A stretch of DNA of 64,000 nucleotides from Acidobacteriota bacterium (GTDB taxonomy: Bacteria > Acidobacteriota > Blastocatellia > Pyrinomonadales > Pyrinomonadaceae). Position numbers and translations under genes: made by a program. The notes beneath the pieces are model-generated. The model made no database searches, was not told the origin of the DNA, and saw only the letters and a list, made by a program, of their open reading frames with translations. The stretch is from contig JAHBSI010000001.1 in NCBI GenBank assembly GCA_019639195.1, forward strand, positions 868,001-932,000. The letters are read 5' to 3'. Positions 54,731 through 63,013 of this stretch are shown here, piece after piece (within the stretch, counting starts at the first letter, position 1; each line of letters begins with the position of its first letter).

Positions 54731-54923
54731 CCGAACAGGTTTGCATTTTCCTGAGTATGTTGTCAACCTAAAACCAACCGTCTCGAACCATCTCAACGCG
54801 GGAACAAACTTCGGCCGAATTTCGTTACAACCTTCAGAGGCCGTTTGGAATCTGATGCGAGCGGTCGAGAGGTTTTACGACCAGAATGTTCTAGGGGTTC
54901 GATTTTTTTGGAGGATCATAACG

Positions 54924-55283
54924 ATGTCGGAATTTGAGAACGAAGTTAAGAAAGCGGAAAAGGAACTCGAGCAGAGTCTTATCACGCTTGACTGCGAGGA
55001 ACATTATTCAGAGCATCAGAGCGATGAGTTTTTAGGAGAAATAAAGATGCAGGCACAGGAATACGGGAAGAAAGTTCAGGATGCGGCCGGCAAGGCATAC
55101 GATTACGCGAAAGATAACCTTGGTCAGGTCGGCGATAAGTTCAAGGAGCTGTCGTCGAAGGATCCGAAGGAACTGATCGAAGACGCGAAAGAGTTCGCGC
55201 GGCAGAAACCGGGCCAGACGATCCTGATCTCGGCAGCGATCGGCGTCGTTCTCGGCCTGTTGCTTCGCGGCGGCCGCAGATAG
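54924..55283 (+). CDS. DUF883/ElaB-like membrane-anchored stress protein
   Basis: 119 residues: acidic N-terminus (NEVKKAEKELEQ), an amphipathic helix with 11-residue periodicity (YGKKVQDAAGKAYDYAKDN), the ElaB-like FARQKPGQTILISAAIG and a C-terminal membrane helix ending in LLLRGGRR. ElaB/YqjD proteins tether ribosomes to the membrane in stationary phase. GGAGG lies 9 bases before this ATG, but a second in-frame ATG at 55047 also has a strong AGGAG 8 bases before it, giving a 78-residue form close to the usual size. Confidence 0.78.
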   Translation: MSEFENEVKKAEKELEQSLITLDCEEHYSEHQSDEFLGEIKMQAQEYGKKVQDAAGKAYDYAKDNLGQVGDKFKELSSKDPKELIEDAKEFARQKPGQTILISAAIGVVLGLLLRGGRR

Positions 55284-55320
55284 CGGCGGATCAGGTTTTA
55301 TTTTGTCTCCAGATTTTTTT

Positions 55321-55360
55321 GGACGGCACGCCTTCTCAAGCGAGTCGTCCATTTTTATTT
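55321..55360 (+). terminator. Terminator after the DUF883-like gene
   Basis: GGACG pairs with CGTCC (55346-55350), with an inner CGC(c)TT/AAGCG stem, followed by ATTTTTATTT. It sits 37 bases after the stop and borders the convergent small membrane gene. Confidence 0.65.
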
Positions 55361-55609
55361 GCCGGAACGCGTCGGACGGCTCTTAACGGCAGGCTTTGCA
55401 GGTGCGTTTAGGAACGAATAAAGGGCAAGGCTTCCCGCGGCGGCAATAGCAAGAATGATCAGCACAACGACCAAACGGACAGCCATCTTTGCTGAGCGTT
55501 TGAGCACTCGGAAGGCAATATAGGCGACCAGGCAAAATATAAAGAAAAAGCCTGCCGCGACCGCAAGGACACCGACATCCGACAAAAAAAGGGCTATAAA
55601 TTCTTTCAT
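55355..55609 (-). CDS. Small membrane protein, 84 aa, unknown
   Basis: Two predicted membrane helices (about 8-30 and 42-65) joined by a basic loop (RVLKRSAKMAVR) and a Lys/Arg-rich tail. I do not recognise a family. ATG at 55609 overlaps the yacG stop by 4 bases, so it is translated with yacG. Confidence 0.6.
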   Translation of the reverse strand: MKEFIALFLSDVGVLAVAAGFFFIFCLVAYIAFRVLKRSAKMAVRLVVVLIILAIAAAGSLALYSFLNAPAKPAVKSRPTRSGK

Positions 55610-55809
55610 TCGTCGCCCTTCTCGAGTGCGGCCTCGATCTTTGCAAGGTCTTCGGACGTAAGGTTGGCGGCGTCTGCCGGGACGGCGTAATCGCCATCTG
55701 CCCACGCGCCGAGGTCAAGGAGTTTGCAGCGTTCCGAGCAGAACGGGCGAAACTCATTTCCCGAAAATTCAGTTTCTTTGCCGCACTCAGGGCATTTTAC
55801 TTTCGGCAT
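55606..55809 (-). CDS. yacG: DNA gyrase inhibitor YacG-type zinc finger protein
   Basis: 67 residues. The zinc knuckle is CPECGKETEF, then FCSERCKLLDLGAW, matching the YacG pattern C-x2-C-x15-C-x3-C followed by DLGAWA. E. coli YacG binds GyrB and blocks DNA binding. The remaining C-terminus is acidic. ATG at 55809 is used. Confidence 0.9.
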   Translation of the reverse strand: MPKVKCPECGKETEFSGNEFRPFCSERCKLLDLGAWADGDYAVPADAANLTSEDLAKIEAALEKGDE

Positions 55810-55905
55810 AACATCTTCGATGTAGATTTTAGCATCTCTTAGAGCGAACATTCGATACAGCAAAAACGTATTCGAGACGGGGAGAATTGTGATAAAACTA
55901 GCAGT

Positions 55906-56886
55906 ATGAGTGAAGGAAAAGACATCTTCGAACGCTGGCAGAAAAAGGCGACAGAGACCTTGGATGGGCTTGACGAAAAGCTCGGCTTGAAGGACAAGAT
56001 CGAGTCGGGCGCGCGTGTTGTGGCTGATACGGCTCAGAAAGGTGCCGCCGCAGTCAAGACGCAGGCCGAAAAGTCCGACATCGGGCGAAAGGCCGTCAAA
56101 GCCGTCGAGGACGTTGCCGCGACAGCCGGTGATGCAGCAAAGACGGCGTGGAACGTCAGCGAACCCATTAGGGATGCGGCCGTCGAGGTTGGCACAAAGG
56201 CGGGCGAGGCCGTCGCAGATATTGCGGGGAAAGCGAGCGATACTTTGGGAGACACCGCTTCGACGATCGGCACGAATGCGAAACGCGTCACAAAGGTCGT
56301 CGGATTTGGAGCTTCATTGACGAGCACGACGAACTCGATATTGACTGCGCTGAAGAACGCAGCTTCGTCTGCAGCGGAAGATCCGGCAAGGGCGGCGGTA
56401 ACCGGAGCCTCGATGATGGTCGGTGCCGGTTTGGGGGTCGTCTTTACAGGGATCAACTCGCATTGGCTGCTGAATTCTGCGATCCCGACGTGGTCAGTTA
56501 AGAAACTTGCCGACAGCTTTGACGGTTACCTTAAACGCCGCGAGACCCTGATCGAGAAAGGCAAACTCAACGATGCGGAACGCGAACGAATAGAATTCGA
56601 ACGCGACATCGCAAAACGCGTCGGAGCGCCGATGCTAGGTGCATTCGCATTTGCTTCCGGTGCGGTGATGATGACGAAAGTGTTCAATCCGACGGAAGTG
56701 ACGGGCTTTCCGATCGGTACGATCCTTGGCGGAAATCCGCTGCTTGAAGGCGTGTGGTTCTTTGGGAATGGTGTTGTCTGCTTTAAGACGAGCTACGATT
56801 TCTTTATGATCGCTCTCGAGGGCAACGATGAGGCAGAACGTGTGGTAAACGAGATCAAGGGTCTCTTGCCGAATGTCACCTCGTGA
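55906..56886 (+). CDS. Unknown protein with apolipoprotein-like helical repeats and membrane segments
   Basis: 326 residues, not recognised. The first 130 residues are Ala/Lys/Glu-rich amphipathic repeats (VADTAQKGAAAVKTQAEKS, KAGEAVADIAGKASD) like LEA/apolipoprotein sequences and the neighbouring YtxH-like proteins. A hydrophobic segment follows (ASMMVGAGLGVVFTGI, about 168-185), then a charged stretch (KRRETLIEKGKLND, GERE-like) and two more hydrophobic segments in the C-terminal part (about 245-260 and 270-300). It probably sits at the membrane. Confidence 0.65.
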   Translation: MSEGKDIFERWQKKATETLDGLDEKLGLKDKIESGARVVADTAQKGAAAVKTQAEKSDIGRKAVKAVEDVAATAGDAAKTAWNVSEPIRDAAVEVGTKAGEAVADIAGKASDTLGDTASTIGTNAKRVTKVVGFGASLTSTTNSILTALKNAASSAAEDPARAAVTGASMMVGAGLGVVFTGINSHWLLNSAIPTWSVKKLADSFDGYLKRRETLIEKGKLNDAERERIEFERDIAKRVGAPMLGAFAFASGAVMMTKVFNPTEVTGFPIGTILGGNPLLEGVWFFGNGVVCFKTSYDFFMIALEGNDEAERVVNEIKGLLPNVTS

Positions 56887-56891
56887 ATGCC

Positions 56892-57950
56892 TTAGACGAG
56901 TTTTACCGGAAACGGCAGGAAAGTAAGAATGAAGATAAGCAGGGTCGCAACGGCCACTGCTTTTCTTTTTGGGTCAAGAGGCGTTTGATCAAAGGGTCGT
57001 GGATGACCGACCCGCAGCATTACTCCGAGGATTATCGCGATCAAGAATCCGCTCGGGCTGCTGTAAAAGTAGGCACCGAGCACGGATAAGATCGCCATAG
57101 TTACGAAAGCGACACGGCCTGTCCAAAAATGTATCCGTTCGCCGAGTGCGGCATAGACGGCGTGGCCGCCGTCGAGTTGGCCGGACGGAATTAGATTGAT
57201 CGCAGTTACCAGGGCTCCGACCCAGGCTGCGTAATAGAACGGATTGCCGATGCCGAAAGTAACGTTTTTGCCGAAAAAGGCACCGATCGCCTGCATTATC
57301 AACGGATCGGCAAAGACGAGCTGGCCGCCCGTTGAGACCGGAAGGCTCCCGACCATTTCCATCTGCGAGATGCCGATAATGGCGATCGGAAGCATCGCGA
57401 TGAAGCCCGCGATCGGTCCCGCAACGCCTATATCAAAGACAGCTTTTCGCGAAGGCATCGGCGACTTGATCCGTATGAATGCCCCAAAGGTCCCGGCCGG
57501 GCCGATCATCGGCGGCGTCGGAATAAAGAACGGCAGTGTGGAATCAACCTTGTAAATGCGGCAGGCAATGTAATGGCCCATCTCGTGCGAAACGAGTATC
57601 AAGAGGAGCGAAAGCGAGAATTCCAGCCCGTAGGTCAGAACGTACGAGTTCGTAAAAAGAAGCTCGATCGCGTGGCCGATCACCGATAAGTAAAGCTGCG
57701 GCAGATGAAGGATGAAGTCTATGGTCTCGGCTGCCGTCTGCGGGTCGCTGCCGACGACAAAATCGTTTACGGGGCCAAAAGGATAAAGGGTTCCGGCGAT
57801 CGTCGCGGTGCAGAAAGTAAGGCCGAGCAGAAGGATGTGCCGAATCAAGACAAGCGCCGACGGGCGTGCCAAACGCTTACCATAAAAGAAATCCTGATTT
57901 ACCGGTTCGACCTCTTGCACGTTGCGATCAGACAAAACGAAAAGGACCAC
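56892..57950 (-). CDS. Site-2 protease family (M50) membrane metalloprotease
   Basis: 352 residues, about seven membrane helices. Zinc motif HEMGH (H122, E123, H126) and the third ligand D260 in IPSGQLDGGHA. The long FGAFIRIKSPMPSRKAVFDIG stretch and the absence of a PDZ domain place it with the plant EGY/S2P-like group. It would cut membrane anchors of regulators. The start is GTG. HU gene upstream, 73 bases away, same strand. Confidence 0.92.
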   Translation of the reverse strand: MVLFVLSDRNVQEVEPVNQDFFYGKRLARPSALVLIRHILLLGLTFCTATIAGTLYPFGPVNDFVVGSDPQTAAETIDFILHLPQLYLSVIGHAIELLFTNSYVLTYGLEFSLSLLLILVSHEMGHYIACRIYKVDSTLPFFIPTPPMIGPAGTFGAFIRIKSPMPSRKAVFDIGVAGPIAGFIAMLPIAIIGISQMEMVGSLPVSTGGQLVFADPLIMQAIGAFFGKNVTFGIGNPFYYAAWVGALVTAINLIPSGQLDGGHAVYAALGERIHFWTGRVAFVTMAILSVLGAYFYSSPSGFLIAIILGVMLRVGHPRPFDQTPLDPKRKAVAVATLLIFILTFLPFPVKLV

Positions 57951-58023
57951 GATCTCCGCGTAGATACTGCATTTGATTCGCGGAAGTTTTGCGGTCCTCT
58001 TATCTTAATATGGGAACTCTTGT

Positions 58024-58296
58024 TTAGACAGACCTTGCAGAAAGCTCCTTGCCGGGCTTGAATCTAATTGTCTTGCCGGCTGGGATCGGTACTTCGGTAC
58101 CGGTTCGCGGATTACGGCCGACGCCGCGTTTGCGGGCCTTTACGACAAAAACGCCAAAACCGCGAAGCTCGATCCTCTTGCCCTTTGCGAGGGCTTCCTT
58201 CATCGCTTCAAAAAGCGAATCGACAACCTGCTCAGCCTTCTGTTTCGGCACTCCCGTCCTGTCGGCAACGAGGTTGACGATGTCCAATTTGATCAT
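58024..58296 (-). CDS. HU/IHF family DNA-bending protein
   Basis: 90 residues, the standard size. Helical dimer part (VNLVADRTGVPKQKAEQVVD), then the beta arms with RGFGVFVVKARKRGVGRNP and the Pro that wedges DNA in the RNPRTG motif. GGAGG precedes the ATG. Promoter at 58356-58385. Confidence 0.96.
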   Translation of the reverse strand: MIKLDIVNLVADRTGVPKQKAEQVVDSLFEAMKEALAKGKRIELRGFGVFVVKARKRGVGRNPRTGTEVPIPAGKTIRFKPGKELSARSV

Positions 58297-58355
58297 TTTT
58301 CCTCCAATTAATGTGGAAACGAAGGAGATTCAAGGCGAAACGGTAATGCCCAGAA

Positions 58356-58385
58356 AGAATACCTAAGAAAGCGGGCGTCTGTCAA
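58356..58385 (-). promoter_or_regulatory. Promoter of the HU gene
   Basis: TTGACA (58380-58385), 18-base spacer, TATTCT (58356-58361) on the minus strand; leader about 53 bases. The rest of 58297-58516 holds only the divergent promoter. Confidence 0.6.
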
Positions 58386-58481
58386 GCTATTTCCAAAGGC
58401 TAACTTATGCAATCAATAGCTTTGCGGGTTGACGAAGGCCCGCATGGCGTTGCATTGCGGCGATAAGGCTTACGCTTCTGC

Positions 58482-58510
58482 TTTTGAAATTTTGCGTTAG
58501 GCTCTAGAAT
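58482..58510 (+). promoter_or_regulatory. Leaderless-type promoter of the YpfJ-like gene
   Basis: TAGAAT at 58505-58510 ends 6 bases before the ATG; a -35 is weak (TTTTGA at 58482, spacer 17, or TTGAAA at 58484, spacer 15). The transcript should start at or next to the A of the start codon. Confidence 0.45.
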
Positions 58511-58516
58511 CACACT

Positions 58517-59350
58517 ATGCGTTGGAAAGATCTAAGAAGCAGTTCGAATGTTGAGGATAGACGCGGCATCTCAGGCCGCGGCATCGCGCTCGGCGGCGGT
58601 GGGCTTGGCGTGATCGTTATCGCGCTTGCTGTGCTGCTTTGCGGCGGTGACCCGAGTTCGCTCCTGCAGAGCGGCGGCCCGATCGACAGTCAGCAGGTGC
58701 AGGCTCCCGCCGCAAATGCCGCGAATCCCGGCCAGCCGGACGAGAACAGGCAATTTGCAAGTGCGATAATGGGCAGCCTCGAGGACGCGTGGAAGCAGAT
58801 CCTTCCAAAGCAGAGTCGAGTCCGATATCAGGACCCAAAACTTGTGCTCTACACGGGCCAGGTTCGGTCAGCGTGCGGGCTTGGCGATGCGGCGATGGGA
58901 CCGTTCTATTGCCCCGGCGATATGAATCTTTATCTCGATTTCGCATTCTTTGATGAATTGAAACGCGAATTCAGAGCTCCGGGTGATTTTGCGCAAGCGT
59001 ATGTGATCGCGCACGAGTTTGGCCACCACATTCAGAACCTAATGGGCACAATGGACGCCCTCCAAGCCTCCGGAGCGGGAAATAGGGGCTCTGTTGCCCT
59101 TGAGCTCCAGGCGGACTGTTATGCGGGCATCTGGGCCAATTACGCGGCAGCTCAAGGAAGACTTGATGCGGGCGATCCGGAGGAAGCGATCCGAGCCGCG
59201 AGTGCCGTTGGAGACGATATGATCCAAAAGCGGACGCAAGGCTACGTTGTTCCTGATTCATTCACGCACGGAAGTTCGTCGCAGCGTGTCGAGTGGTTCG
59301 CCCGCGGGATGAAGAGCGGCAATATGGCCAACTGCAGAACCTTCCGCTAG
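58517..59350 (+). CDS. YpfJ-like neutral zinc metallopeptidase
   Basis: 277 residues of the putative neutral zinc metallopeptidase family. One membrane helix (about 22-43), then VRYQDPKLVLYTG, CGLGDAAMGPFYCPGDMNLYL, zinc motif HEFGHH (H166, E167, H170) and the downstream ELQADCYAGIWA with the third ligand. Nearly all signature parts are present. It is membrane-anchored with the protease outside. Substrate unknown. The stop overlaps the convergent hypothetical gene by 4 bases. Confidence 0.93.
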   Translation: MRWKDLRSSSNVEDRRGISGRGIALGGGGLGVIVIALAVLLCGGDPSSLLQSGGPIDSQQVQAPAANAANPGQPDENRQFASAIMGSLEDAWKQILPKQSRVRYQDPKLVLYTGQVRSACGLGDAAMGPFYCPGDMNLYLDFAFFDELKREFRAPGDFAQAYVIAHEFGHHIQNLMGTMDALQASGAGNRGSVALELQADCYAGIWANYAAAQGRLDAGDPEEAIRAASAVGDDMIQKRTQGYVVPDSFTHGSSSQRVEWFARGMKSGNMANCRTFR

Positions 59351-59874
59351 GGAGTGAAAGGCTGTCCGTACAGTTCCTGATAGATCCAGCCGAGCACTCG
59401 TGCCTCGGCCGTGCACAGCAGTTCGAGCCAGCAGCTTGAAAGGTATAGACGCCGTTCGAGTTTGCTTAGCAGTTTGTCGGCCTTTTCAACCGCAAAACTT
59501 TCGGCATCGGCATCAAGGCCGTAGGCGGTCGTCAATTCCGTTTTCGTCTCGCGGGCACGCCCGAGTGCCTCGACAATGTCGGTGATCCAGAGTTTTAGCT
59601 CTTCTTCGCTTTTATTTTCCGCGACTGCCTGAATCACACCGATCGCAAATCGTGCCTCCGCGTTCTCAAAAGGATACGTTTCGACGCCATTCTCCGTGTC
59701 GTCATCCTGTTTCCATTTGAAAAGCTCGTCTGCATACGGATGCCTTATTCTTGTGACGCGCTCATCGTTCGCGATGAACCACTCGACAAGGTCTGCGAGG
59801 GATGCGGTTGTCGGAGTGGCGCCACCGTCAAGCGTCAATTTTGGCGGTGCAATGTCTTGTGCCGGTTCTGCCAT
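59347..59874 (-). CDS. Hypothetical protein, 175 aa
   Basis: Not recognised. Soluble, acidic, mostly helical, with Trp-rich patches (DLVEWFIANDERVTRIRHPY, ELKLWITDIVEALG) and a C-terminal helix (AEARVLGWIYQELYG). No signal peptide or membrane helix. It overlaps the YpfJ-like gene end-to-end. Codon use matches its neighbours, so it is likely a real gene. Confidence 0.6.
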   Translation of the reverse strand: MAEPAQDIAPPKLTLDGGATPTTASLADLVEWFIANDERVTRIRHPYADELFKWKQDDDTENGVETYPFENAEARFAIGVIQAVAENKSEEELKLWITDIVEALGRARETKTELTTAYGLDADAESFAVEKADKLLSKLERRLYLSSCWLELLCTAEARVLGWIYQELYGQPFTP

Positions 59875-59912
59875 ATATTTGAACGTGCGATTATTTCACG
59901 TTGGCCTTCGCT

Positions 59913-59942
59913 TTTCCAATCTTTACTAAGGACGGATATAAT
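59913..59942 (+). promoter_or_regulatory. Candidate promoter of the TM2 gene
   Basis: TTTCCA (59913-59918), 18-base spacer, perfect TATAAT (59937-59942), about 97 bases before the TM2 start. Confidence 0.4.
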
Positions 59943-60038
59943 CACACCTGCCAGAACAGCAAGTCGCAACATCCGTAAAGCGATGAACATTTGCTCGGCC
60001 GTTGATCGTAACTTGCTAAAGGGGAGCCGTTTTTAACT

Positions 60039-60431
60039 ATGCAGACACAATATGTAACTTGTCCGAATTGTCACTCTCAGAATGTTGCGGGCGGCGGGCT
60101 TTGTTCGAGCTGCGGTGCGATGCTGCCGGCGTACAACGCAGGTCCAATGCAGCAGCAGGCTCGTCCCGCTGTTCCCGGCGCTGACAAAAAGGTGCTCGCG
60201 GGCGTTCTCGGCATCGTCCTTGGCGGCCTCGGAATTCACAAGTTCGTGCTCGGTTATAATACCGAGGGGATCATTATGGCCGCAGTCTGGGTGGTCGGCA
60301 TTATTTTCCTGTGCGGAATACCGTCGATGGTGATGGGCATTATCGGGATCATCGAAGGAATTATGTATCTGACCAAGTCGGACGAAGAGTTTGTCAACAC
60401 CTATATCGTCAACAAGAAGGGCTGGTTCTAA
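60039..60431 (+). CDS. TM2-domain protein with N-terminal zinc ribbon
   Basis: 130 residues. An N-terminal zinc ribbon (CPNCHSQNV, CSSCGAML) is followed by a Gln/Pro linker and a TM2 domain: two membrane helices with the family motif GGLGIHKFVLGY between (LAGVLGIVLGGLGIHKF) and GIPSMVMGIIGIIEGIMYL. Bacterial TM2 proteins have no firm function. GGGGAG ribosome-site-like sequence lies 13 bases upstream. Confidence 0.88.
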   Translation: MQTQYVTCPNCHSQNVAGGGLCSSCGAMLPAYNAGPMQQQARPAVPGADKKVLAGVLGIVLGGLGIHKFVLGYNTEGIIMAAVWVVGIIFLCGIPSMVMGIIGIIEGIMYLTKSDEEFVNTYIVNKKGWF

Positions 60432-60446
60432 CCTGTTTATCTGCAA

Positions 60447-61046
60447 GTGTTTACAGGATTGATCGAAGAGCTCGGCGTGATCGAGCAGGTCGAAAGGCGA
60501 GAAGCCGGTGCGGTCTTTCGCATCGGTGCGACGCTGGTTGCGTCCGATATTTCGAACGGTGATTCGATCGCGGTGAACGGTGTCTGCCTGACGGCAGTTG
60601 GGGTTGATAAAGGCGGATTTTCCGCAGACGTTTCACCCGAAACGCTCGCGAGAACGACGCTCGATCGAATCGCGGTAGGAACGCGGGTGAATCTCGAACG
60701 GGCACTGCTGCCGACACAGCGGCTCGGCGGCCACATCGTCCAAGGCCATGTTGATGCCACCGGAAAATTCATCGGAGCTCGTGACGAAGGCGATTTCCAT
60801 ACGGTCACCATTGGTTTCGATCCCGAGTTCGCGAAATATCTCGTCTTTAAGGGCTCTGTCGCGGTCGAAGGCATCAGCCTTACGGTCGCCGCATTGAGAG
60901 CGGCGGAATTCGATATCGCCGTTATTCCAAAGACGTGGGAGATGACGGATCTTTCGACTCTTTCGCCCGGAGATGCCGTCAATCTCGAGGCCGACGTCAT
61001 CGCAAAGTACGTCGAGCGAATGCTCTCTCAACGCAATTTCGAGTAA
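60447..61046 (+). CDS. ribE: Riboflavin synthase (alpha subunit)
   Basis: Converts two 6,7-dimethyl-8-ribityllumazines to riboflavin. 199 residues, two lumazine-binding repeats. MFTGLIEELGVI is the conserved N-terminus, with GTG as start; NGVCLTAV and GHIVQGHVDATG mark repeat ends, and the second repeat has VEGISLTV. No other rib gene is adjacent. It lies 15 bases after the TM2 gene. Confidence 0.96.
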   Translation: MFTGLIEELGVIEQVERREAGAVFRIGATLVASDISNGDSIAVNGVCLTAVGVDKGGFSADVSPETLARTTLDRIAVGTRVNLERALLPTQRLGGHIVQGHVDATGKFIGARDEGDFHTVTIGFDPEFAKYLVFKGSVAVEGISLTVAALRAAEFDIAVIPKTWEMTDLSTLSPGDAVNLEADVIAKYVERMLSQRNFE

Positions 61047-61065
61047 TATTGCACTTTGACGTGAT

Positions 61066-62991
61066 ATGCTCGCTGCCCTCATAGTTCTCGCCGCATTTCT
61101 CTTCGGCGGACTTTGTTTTACATATCTTTTCTTTGATGACGAGCGGCTTTTGTGGCGCCTTGCGGCGGGAAATATCGTTTCGTGCGCAATTGCGGGCGTT
61201 GCAGGGTTTGTAATAACTCTCTTCTTTGGTCTCAACGCGACAACTGCAGCGGTTTCCGTCATTGCAGCGATGCTGCCCGCGGTAATGCTGGTCAGCCCGG
61301 ACATCAGGCGAAAATTAGCGAGAGACTGGCAGCGTGCGCGCTCGAATCTGCAGCACGGAAATAAGCGCATCGGCGGGCTAATCTTTTACAGTTTCTTCCT
61401 CATTCTATTTTGCCTTTATTTTTCGCAGGCGATCTATCAGACGCCGGAAGGCGTTTTCACGGGCGGTTCGCAGAATCTTGGCGATCTGCCGTTTCATCTC
61501 GGGGCGATCTTCAGCTTCACGGACGGTGCGAATTTCCCGCCGATGAATCCTTCGTTCGCGGGCGTTAAATTCGCTTATCCGTTCATTGCCGATCTTTTGA
61601 CCGCGATAACGATGAAGCTCGGCGGAACGCTTCGTTGGGCGATGGTTGTCGAAGACATCGCGTGGGCGTTCTCACTTCTCGTAGTGCTTGAGCGATTCAC
61701 CGTAAGGGTCACCTCGAGCAAGCTTGCCGGCCGCATCGCTCCATTTTTGCTGTTCTTCAGCGGCGGCCTCGGTTTTCTATTCTTTGCGAAAGACTTCTGG
61801 CAGCAGCAGAAAGGTTTCTTCGACTTTCTTGCCGCATTGCCGAGCGATTACACGATCACGAACACTTTTCGCTGGGGCAATTCGATGGTCGTGCTCTTTA
61901 TCACACAGCGAAGTCTCCTTTTGGGAATGCCGCTTGCGATAATGGCGATCGACCGTCTCTGGGCGACATTTTCCGAACGCGGCGGCGAGGAAGGCCATCC
62001 GCAATTCGTGCCGCCATTTGTTCTGGGCACGCTTGTGGGCACGCTGCCGCTCGTGCATCTGCACAGCCTTCTTGTCGTCTTTATCGTTGCGGCCGTCTGC
62101 CTGCTCCTGTATATCCGACGTTGGAAGGAATGGTTCACCTTCGCGGTCGGGGTATCGATCGTCGCTGTGCCGATCCTCGCCTGGCTTACGACCGGCGAAG
62201 CATCGGATGCGTCGAAATTTATCGGATGGAATTTCGGTTGGGACAAGGGCGATAAGAATTTCTTCTACTTCTGGTTCCTGAACACAGGCCTTGTGATCCC
62301 GCTGATCGCTGCAGGCGTCTATTTTGCGTGGAAGAAAGGTTCGATGGAAGAACATCGGCAGCTTCGATGTGCCGCCCTCTTCTATATCCCGTTCGCGTTG
62401 ATCTTTCTCATCGCGAATGTGGTGAAACTCGCTCCGTGGGAATGGGACAATATCAAGATCCTGATCTATTGGTTCGCTGGTTCGATCCCGTTCATCGCAC
62501 TCGCGATCGTGTGGGCCTGGGAGAGAAAGGCGGTCTGGCTGAAGGCCGTTGCCGCACTGTGCTTTCTTTCACTGATCGCATCCGGAGCCTTGGATGTTTA
62601 CCGAACGGCGAACGGGCAGAACGTCGTGAAGGTCTTTGATGCGGACGGTGTGAAAATTGCGGACGCGATAAAAGAGAAGACGGCCGCGAATTCGCTCATC
62701 TTGAACGCCCCGACCTATAATTCCGCGGTCGTTCTTTCCGGACGGCAGTCCTTGATGCGTTACACGGGACATTTGTCCTCTCACGGCATCAGTTTTGAGG
62801 ACAGGGAAAAGGATGTGAAGACGATCTATCTCGGCGGAGGCGTTGCCGATATTTTGCTCCGGAAATACGGTATCGACTACGTCCTTGTTTCACCCGCTGA
62901 GCGAAATGAGCTGCAGGCGAACGACGAGTACTTTCAAAAATTCCCGCTCGTTGCCGAGAGCGGACAGTATCGCCTCTATAAAGTAAAATAG
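61066..62991 (+). CDS. Polytopic GT-C-like membrane protein
   Basis: 641 residues with about thirteen membrane helices. A short acidic loop motif, NLGDLPFHLGAIFSF, follows the third or fourth helix and resembles the catalytic Asp loop of GT-C glycosyltransferases. The last 100 residues form a soluble domain (NSLILNAPTYNSAVVLSGR; YGIDYVLVSPAERNE; QYRLYKVK), a form often seen in lipid-linked-sugar glycosyltransferases. I cannot assign donor or acceptor. The next gene, also GT-C-like, starts 22 bases later, so both may act in one envelope glycan or protein-glycosylation pathway. Confidence 0.68.
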   Translation: MLAALIVLAAFLFGGLCFTYLFFDDERLLWRLAAGNIVSCAIAGVAGFVITLFFGLNATTAAVSVIAAMLPAVMLVSPDIRRKLARDWQRARSNLQHGNKRIGGLIFYSFFLILFCLYFSQAIYQTPEGVFTGGSQNLGDLPFHLGAIFSFTDGANFPPMNPSFAGVKFAYPFIADLLTAITMKLGGTLRWAMVVEDIAWAFSLLVVLERFTVRVTSSKLAGRIAPFLLFFSGGLGFLFFAKDFWQQQKGFFDFLAALPSDYTITNTFRWGNSMVVLFITQRSLLLGMPLAIMAIDRLWATFSERGGEEGHPQFVPPFVLGTLVGTLPLVHLHSLLVVFIVAAVCLLLYIRRWKEWFTFAVGVSIVAVPILAWLTTGEASDASKFIGWNFGWDKGDKNFFYFWFLNTGLVIPLIAAGVYFAWKKGSMEEHRQLRCAALFYIPFALIFLIANVVKLAPWEWDNIKILIYWFAGSIPFIALAIVWAWERKAVWLKAVAALCFLSLIASGALDVYRTANGQNVVKVFDADGVKIADAIKEKTAANSLILNAPTYNSAVVLSGRQSLMRYTGHLSSHGISFEDREKDVKTIYLGGGVADILLRKYGIDYVLVSPAERNELQANDEYFQKFPLVAESGQYRLYKVK

Positions 62992-63013
62992 CCCCGACGA
63001 GATACGCCATTTG

